64,000 nt of DNA from Massilia sp. Bi118 (lineage in GTDB: Bacteria > Pseudomonadota > Gammaproteobacteria > Burkholderiales > Burkholderiaceae_D). The first letter of the stretch is position 1. Each line of letters begins with the position of its first letter. Positions 25,462 through 33,188 of the stretch are shown here, piece by piece. The notes below the pieces were generated by a model that was not told the DNA's origin, did no database searches, and saw only the letters and a list, made by a program, of their open reading frames with translations. The position numbers and the translations under genes are program-made. Where the stretch lies: NCBI RefSeq assembly GCF_918697865.1, contig NZ_CAKKMV010000001.1, forward strand, positions 186,001 through 250,000. Direction: 5' to 3'.

Positions 25462-26685
25462 TCATGTGCGTTCGATGTCGATGGCCGGATCGAGCCAGGC
25501 CGACCCTTCGAAGTGCGGGCGCTGCATGTTCATCACGGTGAACACCAGCGCCAGGTCGCGCCATTCGTAATTGTTCACGAGGTGGGTGTCGGTGCTGACA
25601 ATGGCGGTGGCCACCGAATACGTGCCGGGCCCGAGGTTCATCGGAAAGGCGAAGCGGTACACCACCTCGTCGCCGGCCGCCACGTCGTCGAGCGGCAGTT
25701 CCTTGAGGTGGGTATTGGTGCCGTACATGGTCTGGCCCAGGCGGTCCTTGATCATATAGCCCAGCACCATGCGCGGAATTGCGGCCCTGGCCCGCACCCG
25801 CACCTGCAGCGTGACCGGCGCGCCGACGTCGACCACCTCGACCCGCTCGCCTTGTTCGTCCAGCAGGGCGATGTCGGCGACGGTGGCCTCGCCGGTGCCG
25901 GACACGGTCTGCACCTTGCCCTCCGGGGTCGCGTTCAGGCGCACGGTTTCGTTCTCGCGCTCGGCGATCATGGCGTTGTAAAAATCCATGATCTCTTCCG
26001 GCGGGCCCTCTTTGGCCAGGCGGCCGCCGTCGAGCAGCAGGGCGCGGTCGCACAGCGACTGGATCGCCTGTTTGTCGTGCGAGACCAGCAGCAGCGTGGT
26101 GCCGTGCCGGCGGAAGCCGCGGATGCGGTCGAAGCTCTTGTGCTGGAAGTAGGCGTCGCCCACCGACAGGGCTTCGTCGACGATCAGGATGTCCGGGCGG
26201 CGCGCGGTGGCGATGCTGAAGGCGACCCGCATCTGCATGCCGCTCGAGTACACCCGCACCGGCTGGTCCATGTAGTCGCCGATCTCGGCGAAGGCTTCGA
26301 TCTCCGGCATCAGCTGCTGGATCTCCTCGACCGTCATGCCGAGCAGCTGGCCCGCCATGAACACGTTCTGGCGGCCCGTGAAGTCGGGGTGGAAGCCCAT
26401 GCCCAGCTCCAGCAGGGCGGCCACGCGGCCTTCCATGTGGACGCCGCCGGTGGTCGGCTGGGTGGTGCCGGTGATCAGCTTGAGCAGGGTGCTCTTGCCG
26501 GCGCCGTTGATGCCGATCAGGCCCACGGCTTCGCCCGGCTCCACGGTGAAGCCGATGTCGCGCAATACCCACTTGAGCTTGTGGCGAGGCTTTTCGCCGG
26601 GCAGCATCCATTCCGCCAGGCGCGACCAGCGCGTCGGGTATTGGCGGTAGGCCTTGCCCAGGCCTTGCACGACGATGCGGCCCAT
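25462..26685 (-). CDS. wzt: polysaccharide ABC exporter ATP-binding protein (Wzt) with C-terminal glycan-recognition domain
   Basis: 407 residues. The ATPase part (1 to about 250) has Walker A 'GINGAGKST', signature 'YSSGMQMRVAFSIATARRPDILIVDEALSVGD' and the switch His in 'LLLVSHDK'. Residues about 270-407 form a beta-rich domain ('ADIALLDEQGERVEVVDVG', 'FPMNLGPGTYSVATAIVS') like Wzt-C of E. coli O8/O9a and KpsT relatives, which binds the modified end of the chain. The start codon overlaps the stop of the permease gene as TGATG. It powers export of an undecaprenyl-linked glycan across the inner membrane. Confidence 0.93.
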   Translation of the reverse strand: MGRIVVQGLGKAYRQYPTRWSRLAEWMLPGEKPRHKLKWVLRDIGFTVEPGEAVGLIGINGAGKSTLLKLITGTTQPTTGGVHMEGRVAALLELGMGFHPDFTGRQNVFMAGQLLGMTVEEIQQLMPEIEAFAEIGDYMDQPVRVYSSGMQMRVAFSIATARRPDILIVDEALSVGDAYFQHKSFDRIRGFRRHGTTLLLVSHDKQAIQSLCDRALLLDGGRLAKEGPPEEIMDFYNAMIAERENETVRLNATPEGKVQTVSGTGEATVADIALLDEQGERVEVVDVGAPVTLQVRVRARAAIPRMVLGYMIKDRLGQTMYGTNTHLKELPLDDVAAGDEVVYRFAFPMNLGPGTYSVATAIVSTDTHLVNNYEWRDLALVFTVMNMQRPHFEGSAWLDPAIDIERT

Positions 26686-27491
26686 CAGAGTTCGTCCACC
26701 ATCTCGCCGGCGCGGCGGCGGAACAGGCGCAGCCCCAGTACGCACAGCAGCAGCGCCAGCCCCAGTACCGGCAGCAGCGACATCCAGTCCGGCGCCATGC
26801 CCTTCACCAGAATTTCCTGGTAGGCCATGACCACGCGCGCCATCGGGTTCCAGCCGATCGCGGCGCGCACCTCGGGCGGCAGGATCGTGACCGGATAGAC
26901 CACCGGCGTGAACCAGAACCAGAACTGCATCGCGATCGTCACGAACTGGCCGACGTCGCGGAAGAACACGTTCAGGACGCCGGCGATCATGCCGAGGCCG
27001 AGCGCCAGCAGCAACTGGATCAGCAGCACGGGGACGAGGGCCAGGAACACCGGCCCCGGGAAGCTGCCGGAGGCGACCAGGAACAGCGTGAACAGGCCGA
27101 AGATGATGCCGAAGTTGACCAGCGCGTTCAGGACCACGATCAACGGCAGGCAGATGCGCGGGAAGCTGATTTTCTTGATCAGGTTGGCCTGCTCGATGAA
27201 CATGGTCTGGGCGCGCGCGACGATCTCGGCGAACAGGCCCCAGGTCAGCACGCCGGCGCACAGATAGATGGAATAGGCGAAGCGCGCGCCGGCGTCGGCG
27301 CCCGGCAGCTTGTTGTGCATGACTTCGGAAAAGATCACGGTATACACCACGATCATGGCGAGCGGCGACAGCAGCGACCACAGGGCGCCAAGCATCGCGT
27401 TCATGTACTTCGCCTGGAATTCGCGCTTGACGCTGCCCAGCACGAAACCGCGATAGGCCCACAGGCCGCGCAGCATCTGCGGCGCCATCAT
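26685..27491 (-). CDS. wzm: polysaccharide ABC exporter permease (Wzm), ABC-2 type
   Basis: 268 residues with six hydrophobic segments and the family start 'LRGLWAYRGFVLGSVKREFQAKYMNAMLGALWSLLSPL', then 'ANLIKKISFPRICLPLIVVLNALVNF' and 'FRDVGQFVTIAMQFWFWFTPVVYP'. All are typical of Wzm/KpsM permeases. I chose the tandem ATG at 27491/27488, in line with family length; an in-frame TTG at 27542 would add 17 odd residues. It is the first gene of the export operon, with a short reading frame just before it (27488-27532). Confidence 0.92.
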   Translation of the reverse strand: MMAPQMLRGLWAYRGFVLGSVKREFQAKYMNAMLGALWSLLSPLAMIVVYTVIFSEVMHNKLPGADAGARFAYSIYLCAGVLTWGLFAEIVARAQTMFIEQANLIKKISFPRICLPLIVVLNALVNFGIIFGLFTLFLVASGSFPGPVFLALVPVLLIQLLLALGLGMIAGVLNVFFRDVGQFVTIAMQFWFWFTPVVYPVTILPPEVRAAIGWNPMARVVMAYQEILVKGMAPDWMSLLPVLGLALLLCVLGLRLFRRRAGEMVDEL

Positions 27492-27532
27492 GGCGCGGTG
27501 GGCACGAAAAGGTGCGTGAGGTGTTTCTTCAT
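27488..27532 (-). other. possible leader ORF in front of wzm
   Basis: A 14-codon frame (MKKHLTHLFVPTAP) starts about 20 bases after the predicted transcription start. It ends in a TGA that overlaps the second wzm ATG. It could couple or tune translation of wzm. There is no strong ribosome site, so it may be chance. Confidence 0.25.
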
Positions 27533-27534
27533 AA

Positions 27535-27590
27535 GGTGGCAAGGCCGTTCGAGCGCAAAATTATACTCTACGGTAATGCCACACAATTGG
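27535..27590 (-). promoter_or_regulatory. promoter of the glycan export operon
   Basis: On the minus strand a perfect -10 box TATAAT occupies 27565-27560. A -35 is less clear: ATTGTG 16 bases upstream or CAATTG 18 bases upstream. Transcription should start near 27553. The flanking DNA is AT-rich for this genome. One start could serve all genes down to 13107. Confidence 0.5.
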
Positions 27591-27651
27591 TACAGATGTA
27601 AGCAAATTGGACAAGAATGTCTTACCAGCAGCTTGTAAAGATCGCTTCGCC

Positions 27652-27704
27652 GGTAGGGTGGGGTCATTCAGGCTGGGGGCCTGAATGACGTGCCCACGCG
27701 TTCA
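27652..27704. repeat. GGTAGGGTGGG...TGCCCACGCGTTCAA intergenic repeat with hairpin
   Basis: A perfect 11-bp stem with a five-base loop (27663-27689, GTCATTCAGGC arms) sits inside flanks that match a second element at about 62171-62246. It lies between the end of the CRP-like gene and the start of the export operon, where it may also stop transcription of the former. Confidence 0.6.
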
Positions 27705-28415
27705 ATTTCCTTGAACCAGCTTCTGCAGCGCCAGCGGATCCAGGATCACCAAGCGGTTCGCCTCCTTCTGCACGATCCCCTGCTGCACCAGCGTCAATAG
27801 CGCGCGGGTGACGGTCTCGCGGCTGGTATTGATCATGTTGGCGATGTCCTGGTGGGTCGGCAGGTTTTCCACGACCGCGTGGCTGCCGCCGTCTTCCGGC
27901 TTTTTCTGCAGCAGCGACAGATAGGTATAGATACGGCGCGCCGTATTGTTGATGCTGAGCAGAGCGCGGAATTCGGAATCGCGCTGGATTTTCTGCGCCA
28001 GGTGCTTCAGCATCTGCTTCGCCACGCTGGGCGAGTGCGAGAACAGATGCAGGGCGGTGGCCGCCGGCAGAAAGGCCACCAGCACGTCGCTGGTCGCCAC
28101 CACCGAAGCCGAGCGGGTCGAATTGTTGATCAGGGCGATTTCGCCGAAGAAGTCGCCCGGCGCCAGCATGCGCAGGCCGATCGCGCGGCCGTCTTCGGTG
28201 ATGTCGACCACCTGCAACTGGCCGGACAGCAGGAACAGCAGGCCGTCGCCGCTGCCGCCCTTGTGCAGCACGACTTCACGCTTGTTGTAGTGGCGAAAGC
28301 GCAATTCCGGCTTGATGTGCGCGATTTCGTCGGGGGCCAGGTCGGCCAGCAAGGGAATCTTGCGCAGGTGGACCTGGATCTGCACTTCCTGCGGTGCGGA
28401 TTCGGATTGGAGCAT
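27702..28415 (-). CDS. CRP-type cAMP-responsive transcriptional regulator
   Basis: 237 residues. The cyclic-nucleotide domain has the phosphate-binding cassette 'FFGEIALINNSTRSASVV' with Gly91-Glu92 and Arg101-Ser102, spaced as in cNMP-binding proteins. There is no cysteine, which excludes an FNR-type iron-sulfur sensor. The winged helix has recognition helix 'TSRETVTRALLTLV' (Arg199, Glu200, Arg204), matching the Arg-Glu-Thr-Val-x-Arg contacts with which CRP reads TGTGA. Three perfect TGTGA-N6-TCACA sites lie within 8 kb. The gene is third in an operon with an adenylyl cyclase, so its ligand is probably cAMP made by that enzyme. Confidence 0.9.
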   Translation of the reverse strand: MLQSESAPQEVQIQVHLRKIPLLADLAPDEIAHIKPELRFRHYNKREVVLHKGGSGDGLLFLLSGQLQVVDITEDGRAIGLRMLAPGDFFGEIALINNSTRSASVVATSDVLVAFLPAATALHLFSHSPSVAKQMLKHLAQKIQRDSEFRALLSINNTARRIYTYLSLLQKKPEDGGSHAVVENLPTHQDIANMINTSRETVTRALLTLVQQGIVQKEANRLVILDPLALQKLVQGN

Positions 28416-28424
28416 CTATTTCGA

Positions 28425-29669
28425 TCAGGGTTGCCAACGCCAGCTCAACTGGAACTGGCGGTTATTGTACTGAAAGATGTCGATGTTTTCCCGGTTTCGT
28501 ACCGCCCGCGCCTCGAACAGCAGGCTCTGGTTCTTGTTGATCGGATAAGTCAGGGTGGCGCGCAGCACCTGGGTGGCCTGGTCGCGCGTCTGCGGCACAA
28601 ACAGTTCGGGCGCGTAGGGGCGGGCACTGAGCCAGGTCTGGCGGGTATAGCCGAGCTCCCCCGTCGCCCCGGCCGCCAGCGAGCTGCGCAGCAGCAGGTT
28701 CAGCAGCTGGCCATGGCGCTTGCCGCCCGGCCGCAGGCTGTTGCCGTGGTCGCTCAGGAAGCCGAGGCTGGCGCTGGCGTACAGGCTGCCGCGGCGGTGC
28801 GACAGTTCGGGCCGAAGCTCCATGGTCCGCGCATCGAAGTTCGTCAGGCGCCGGTAATCGGTCCAGGTGTAGCCGCCCATCAGGTTGAACACGGTGTTGT
28901 TCGGCAGCGACAAGGGTGGCGTCACCCGCAGCTGGGTCTGGGCCTGGCGCTGGTAGACATGCCCGCCCAGGGTGACCATGCCTCCCACGAAGGCCGAACG
29001 CAGGGCCCAGCGGCCAAAGCGCCATGGCGACTCGAAACCGCCGAAGGCGGCGCTCGAATCGTACTGGCGCAGGGAATCGTTGCGCCGCGACTGCAGCTGG
29101 GCAAAGCCGATGGTGCCGTTCGGCGTCAGGTCGCGCAGGTATTCGAGGCTGGTCGTGGTGTAGCCATCCTTCTTCGGCAGGAACTCGTCCAGCAGCACCT
29201 CGAAGGAGCCGTCGCCCAGCTTCAGCGTGGAGGTGCTGGCGCCCTGGTTGACGTTGTGGTCGATGCCGCGCCCGACGGTGAGCGACAGCAAGCTGTTGGG
29301 CGTCCACGGCCGGCAGCCGTCCTCGCGCGTCTGCGAAATCAGCTCCAGGATCTCGCGCGAGGGATCGAAGCGCGTCTCGACGGTGGCGAACAGACGCTCG
29401 GCCTCGTCGGCGTTGCCGAGGCCGCACTGGATCAGCGCCAGGTCGAGCCAGGCGCCGGCATGGCGCGGCTCCAATTCGATCAGGCGCCGTAGCGCACGCG
29501 AGGCGTCGGTGCGGCGGCCTTCGGCAAGCGCCAGCAGGGCTTCCTGGTACAGGGCCTGCTGCGCGGCTTCCTGCGCAGCCTCGGGCGCCTCCGCCTGGGC
29601 GCGCGCCGGCGCGGACGCCGCGAGCGCGGCCAGCAGCGCCAGCGCGGCCGGAAGCAGGCGGCTCTTCAT
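28425..29669 (-). CDS. exported TPR protein with C-terminal outer-membrane beta-barrel
   Basis: 414 residues. A signal peptide ends near 'APARAQA'. TPR-like helices follow ('LYQEALLALAEGRRTDASRALRRLIEL', 'HAGAWLDLALIQCGLGNADEAERLF'). From about residue 125 comes a beta-barrel with alternating aromatic strands ending 'NNRQFQLSWRWQP', with the terminal aromatic strand expected for the BAM machine. The layout recalls Slam-type surface-delivery proteins and other TPR-barrel porins. The function is unknown. It overlaps the cyclase gene by four bases (ATGA) and ends nine bases before the regulator gene, so the three form one operon. Confidence 0.8.
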   Translation of the reverse strand: MKSRLLPAALALLAALAASAPARAQAEAPEAAQEAAQQALYQEALLALAEGRRTDASRALRRLIELEPRHAGAWLDLALIQCGLGNADEAERLFATVETRFDPSREILELISQTREDGCRPWTPNSLLSLTVGRGIDHNVNQGASTSTLKLGDGSFEVLLDEFLPKKDGYTTTSLEYLRDLTPNGTIGFAQLQSRRNDSLRQYDSSAAFGGFESPWRFGRWALRSAFVGGMVTLGGHVYQRQAQTQLRVTPPLSLPNNTVFNLMGGYTWTDYRRLTNFDARTMELRPELSHRRGSLYASASLGFLSDHGNSLRPGGKRHGQLLNLLLRSSLAAGATGELGYTRQTWLSARPYAPELFVPQTRDQATQVLRATLTYPINKNQSLLFEARAVRNRENIDIFQYNNRQFQLSWRWQP

Positions 29670-31588
29670 CGGGCGGACTCGCGGAGGCTGGCGCCGGCCT
29701 GGCGCCGATCGGGATGCGTACTGCCTTCCTGCTTCATGCTGGATTCGAAAGTGTAAAGAATGGTCGGGTTTTCCTTGCCGCGCAGCCGGCGCTCGCCGAG
29801 CAGGATGAACTGGTGGCGCCGCGCGCGTTCGACCGCCCCGGCGCCGATGATGACGTCGTGGGGAAAATCGCGCGCCACCTGTTCCAGGCGCGAGGCGGTG
29901 TTCACGCTGTCGCCGACCGCAGTATATATGCTGCGGAAGGAAGTGCCGAAATCGCCTGCCATCGCCGGGCCGCTCTCGATGCCGATCCGGACCCGCAGCG
30001 GGGCGTGGCCGGCGGCCTGGTGGCGCCGGCTCAGCACCTCGACGCGGTGCAGGATCTCGCGGGCGGCGTCGAGCGCCAGGTCGGCATGGCCGGCGATCGG
30101 CAGCGGCGCGCCCCAGAACGCGACCAGGCCGTCGCCGGTGTATTTGTCCAGTGTGCCCATGGTCTCGATCACGGGGCCGGTCAGGCAATCCAGGAAGTCG
30201 CGCGTCAGCCGGGCGCCTTCCGCCATCGGCAGCGCCTCGACCTGGCTGGTATAGCCTTCCATGTCGGCGATCAGGGTGGTGACGTCCAGCTGGCGCGGCT
30301 TGAGCGGGTCCTCCGCTTCGCTGCGCAGCAGTTCCTCGACCACCGCCGGCGCCACGTACTGGCGCAGGGTCGACAGCAGGTGGCGCGAGCGGCGCTGGGC
30401 CAGTTGCCACTGGAAGGGAATTGCCGCCGCCAGCAGGAACAGGTTGGTGGCCAGCGGCCCGGCCGGCGAGAAGTCCGGATCGTGGCGGTTGGCGAAGAAG
30501 GCGAGGACCAGCCACGCCAGCGAACTGGCGGCCAGCAAGGCCACGCTGGCGAGGGCGGACAGGCGCGGAAAAGCGAGCGTGGCGCCGAAGGCGGTGACGA
30601 GCGCGAAGATGCAGGCGATCAGGCGTCCCGGCCATGGCGCAGGCGCCAGTCCGGCCTGGCGGTCGAGCAGGGTGGTCAGCATGTTTGCCTGGACCCCGAG
30701 GCCGGGGCGGTCGGCGCCGAACGGCGTGGTCACGCGGTCGGCCATGCCCAGCGAGGACGAGCCGACCACCACCAGGCGCCCGGCGGCGCTGGGCGGATCG
30801 ATGGCGCCATCGAGGATGTCGGCGGCGCTGACCACCGTGTAGGCAGGCCAGTCGCGGTCGAAGCCGACGCGGATCGTGCTGCTCTCGAGCCTGGGCGCCG
30901 GGCTCTGGGCCTGGCCCGAGCAGCAGCCGATCAGGGCCAGCGCCAGCGCCGGATATTGCCTGCCTTCGAATTCCGTCAGCAGCGGCACGCGGCGCAGGAC
31001 GCCGTCCGCGTCCGTAATATAGGCGGCCGCGCCGACATGCGGGGCCGCCGCCAGTGCAGGGTAGTTGCCGATGTAGCCGGTGGCCCGTACGCCGCGCGTC
31101 GCCGCCGTCACGGCGCCGCCCAGCGTACCGACGCGCACCTGCAGTTCGCGGGTCCGGTTGAAGTCGAAGGCCTGGAGCGGCACCACCGGCCCGTAACGCG
31201 CGAGCAGGGCCAGGCGGGTATCGCCGGCGCTGTCCGCGCTGTCGGGCAGCATGATGTCGAGCGCCACGCCGCGCGCTTCATATCGGGTCAGCAGGATCTC
31301 GACCAGGTCGGCGATCCGCGCGCGCGGCCAGGGCCAGGGCCCGAGCCGGGCCAGGCTGGCTTCGTCGATGTCGACCACCAGCACGCGCGGCTCTTCTTTC
31401 GTGCTGACCTGCATGCGCAGGAAAGCGTCGCGCAGCCATTCGCCGGGCAGGAAGGCGTGCACGGGCGGCGCTCCCCATTCCGCCCAGACGGCGAGCGCCA
31501 GTGCGGCCAGCGCGATCAGCCAGCGCAGCAAGGCCTGCCAGGAACGCAGATGGGCCGGTGCGGAGGAAAGGGAAGAAAAAATAGCCAC
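29666..31588 (-). CDS. CHASE2-domain membrane adenylyl cyclase (class III)
   Basis: 640 residues. There is an N-terminal membrane segment (about 20-40), a periplasmic CHASE2 sensor (about 45-310, 'RVLVVDIDEASLARLGPWPWPR'), then two or three membrane helices (320-400) and a class III cyclase domain from about 430. The metal-binding Asp residues are Asp442 ('TTLIADMEGYT') and Asp486 ('KYTGDGLVAFWG'). Lys482 and the Asp of 'YTAVGDSVN' fit adenine rather than guanine choice, and the Asn and Arg of 'VNTASRLE' complete the site. It should make cAMP on a signal from the envelope. The start is GTG; no ATG fits the conserved N-terminus. Confidence 0.9.
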   Translation of the reverse strand: MAIFSSLSSAPAHLRSWQALLRWLIALAALALAVWAEWGAPPVHAFLPGEWLRDAFLRMQVSTKEEPRVLVVDIDEASLARLGPWPWPRARIADLVEILLTRYEARGVALDIMLPDSADSAGDTRLALLARYGPVVPLQAFDFNRTRELQVRVGTLGGAVTAATRGVRATGYIGNYPALAAAPHVGAAAYITDADGVLRRVPLLTEFEGRQYPALALALIGCCSGQAQSPAPRLESSTIRVGFDRDWPAYTVVSAADILDGAIDPPSAAGRLVVVGSSSLGMADRVTTPFGADRPGLGVQANMLTTLLDRQAGLAPAPWPGRLIACIFALVTAFGATLAFPRLSALASVALLAASSLAWLVLAFFANRHDPDFSPAGPLATNLFLLAAAIPFQWQLAQRRSRHLLSTLRQYVAPAVVEELLRSEAEDPLKPRQLDVTTLIADMEGYTSQVEALPMAEGARLTRDFLDCLTGPVIETMGTLDKYTGDGLVAFWGAPLPIAGHADLALDAAREILHRVEVLSRRHQAAGHAPLRVRIGIESGPAMAGDFGTSFRSIYTAVGDSVNTASRLEQVARDFPHDVIIGAGAVERARRHQFILLGERRLRGKENPTILYTFESSMKQEGSTHPDRRQAGASLRESAR

Positions 31589-31786
31589 GCCTGCTCTGGA
31601 TTTACATTGTTGTCATTCTTTTAGGACGTGCAGAGTATAAGCATTTTGTTGCTTACACGCATTATATTTTTAACATGTTCGTGATTTTTAGTTTTTCCTG
31701 TTCATTCACGCTTGCGCTTACAATGTGATGCTTATCACAGAGCTAGTTTCGCTAAGCAAGGTAGATTCGGCGAAAAGGGGAAATGT
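31589..31786. promoter_or_regulatory. divergent control region of the cyclase operon and the FecR gene
   Basis: Toward the cyclase operon a perfect TATAAT lies at 31666-31661 on the minus strand. Just downstream of it is the palindrome TAAGCA-N6-TGCTTA at 31638-31655, well placed for an operator. Toward fecR there is a CRP site at 31724-31739 and a -10-like TAGATT at 31762. The whole stretch is AT-rich. The cyclase leader would be about 65 bases long. Confidence 0.5.
31724..31739. promoter_or_regulatory. CRP binding site TGTGATGCTTATCACA (FecR gene)
   Basis: This is a perfect TGTGA-N6-TCACA palindrome. With the -10-like TAGATT at 31762-31767, its centre is about 42 bases before the predicted transcription start, the class II activator position. 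The FecR gene starts at 31787. Confidence 0.7.
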
Positions 31787-33142
31787 ATGTGGCGTTCACT
31801 TGTCTTTATTGCACTCGCGTGCGCGGTCCAGGCAGTCCAGGCGGCTGAAGCTGGCAAGATCATCTTTGTTGCGGGCAAGGTCGACGTGGCCGGCCAGCCG
31901 GCGGTCAATGGCGCGCCGGTGCAGGAAGGGCAGATGTTGACCACGGGTGCCGACGGTTTCCTTTATATCAGGACGGTCGACCATGGCCTGTTCATCCTGC
32001 GCCCGAACACCGAGGCGCGGATCGCCACCTACCACGTCGATGAAAAGAACCCGGCCAACACCCAGGTCAAGTTCGAGCTGCTGAGCGGCGTCGCGCGCAG
32101 CCAGTCCGGCACCGCGGTCAAGCAGGCGCGCCAGAACTTCCGCTTCAATACACCGGTGGCGGCGATCGGCGTGCGCGGCACCGACTTCACGGTGTTCGCC
32201 GACCACGATACTGCGCGCGTGGCGGTCATCTCCGGCGCCATCGTGATGAGCGGCTTCACCGGCGCCTGCAGTCCGGGCGGCGCGGGTCCCTGCGAAGGCG
32301 GCGCGAGCCGCGAGCTGAGCGCCGCCCAGCGCGGCCTGCTGCTGCAGGTGCAGCGCGGCCAGGCGATGCCTCAGCTGCTGCAGGGCAGCCCCTTGTCGCC
32401 CGACCAGGTCTCGCCGCCGCGCGCGGACGAGCCGCTGGCGCATGGCGCCGGCACCGGCGGTGGCGCCAGCTCGGCGGGACAGCCGAACCTGGATGCGCAG
32501 AAGACCGTCAACCTGGTCAAGGTGGTCGACAAGGAAGCGCCGGTGCAGCCCGCGCCGCCGCCGCCGGTCGTGGTGCCGCCGCCGGTGCCGCCGGCCGAGG
32601 TCAGCCTGGCCTTGCCGGAGCGCGACATCGTCTGGGGACGCTGGCAGCCTGTCGCCGGCCTGCCGCCCAAGCTCATTCTCTCGATTGCCAAGGAACAGAA
32701 CGAGCTGCTCCGCTTGAACGGCAATTATGCGCTGCTGCGCGGTCCGGGCAGCGACAACTATGTGGCGCCGGTCAATGGCAGTCTCGGCTTCCAGCTGCGC
32801 GACAGCGAAGCCTTCGTGTATACCAACTTCACGCCGACTTACCGCATCGAAACGCCGGCAACGCTTAGTAATGGAACGCTGAATGTCGATTTCGGCAGCA
32901 AGACCTTCGCCACCGGATTCGATTTGAGCACCAGTGCCGAAACCTTCAGGCTGCAAGGGACCGGCGCGGTCGGGGCCGACGGGCAGCTGCACGGCGACGC
33001 CTCCAATGGCCGTCCCGGCGCCATCGATCTCCAGGGCTTGCTGAGCAAGCAGAACGGCGGTTCGGCCGCCTATATTTTCGATGGCCGGCTGGACGAGAAG
33101 CGTACGGTGAACGGCGCTACCTATTGGGAGCGAAAGCCCTGA
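31787..33142 (+). CDS. exported FecR-domain protein
   Basis: 451 residues. A signal peptide (to about 'AVQAVQA') is followed by a FecR domain with 'GKIIFVAGKVDVAGQPAVNG', 'LLTTGADGFLYIRTVDHGLFIL'-type strands and the hallmark 'VAAIGVRGTDFTVF'. A Pro-rich linker ('PAPPPPVVVPPPVPP') leads to a C-terminal domain with 'DERLDEKRTVNGATYWERK'-like features of unknown role. AAAGGGG before the ATG supports this start. FecR-domain proteins of this soluble kind often accompany CHASE2 cyclases and may be their periplasmic partner. It is divergent from the cyclase and carries its own CRP site. Confidence 0.85.
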   Translation: MWRSLVFIALACAVQAVQAAEAGKIIFVAGKVDVAGQPAVNGAPVQEGQMLTTGADGFLYIRTVDHGLFILRPNTEARIATYHVDEKNPANTQVKFELLSGVARSQSGTAVKQARQNFRFNTPVAAIGVRGTDFTVFADHDTARVAVISGAIVMSGFTGACSPGGAGPCEGGASRELSAAQRGLLLQVQRGQAMPQLLQGSPLSPDQVSPPRADEPLAHGAGTGGGASSAGQPNLDAQKTVNLVKVVDKEAPVQPAPPPPVVVPPPVPPAEVSLALPERDIVWGRWQPVAGLPPKLILSIAKEQNELLRLNGNYALLRGPGSDNYVAPVNGSLGFQLRDSEAFVYTNFTPTYRIETPATLSNGTLNVDFGSKTFATGFDLSTSAETFRLQGTGAVGADGQLHGDASNGRPGAIDLQGLLSKQNGGSAAYIFDGRLDEKRTVNGATYWERKP

Positions 33143-33163
33143 CGCGCTGATCCAGCGTTTTTG

Positions 33164-33188
33164 AAAACCCGGCCTGGCCGGGTTTTTT
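33164..33188 (+). terminator. Rho-independent terminator after the FecR gene
   Basis: The stem CCCGGC/GCCGGG with a short loop is preceded by AAAA and followed by TTTTTT. It lies 25 bases after the stop codon. Confidence 0.85.

Noticed and set aside
27702..28415. The CRP-type regulator as an FNR oxygen sensor
   Set aside because: It has no cysteine at all, while the cNMP-binding Gly-Glu and Arg-Ser pairs are present.
28425..30635. A longer 736-residue form of the TPR-barrel protein
   Set aside because: The extra N-terminus reads the cyclase gene in a wrong frame. A signal peptide begins at the ATG at 29669, which overlaps the cyclase stop.
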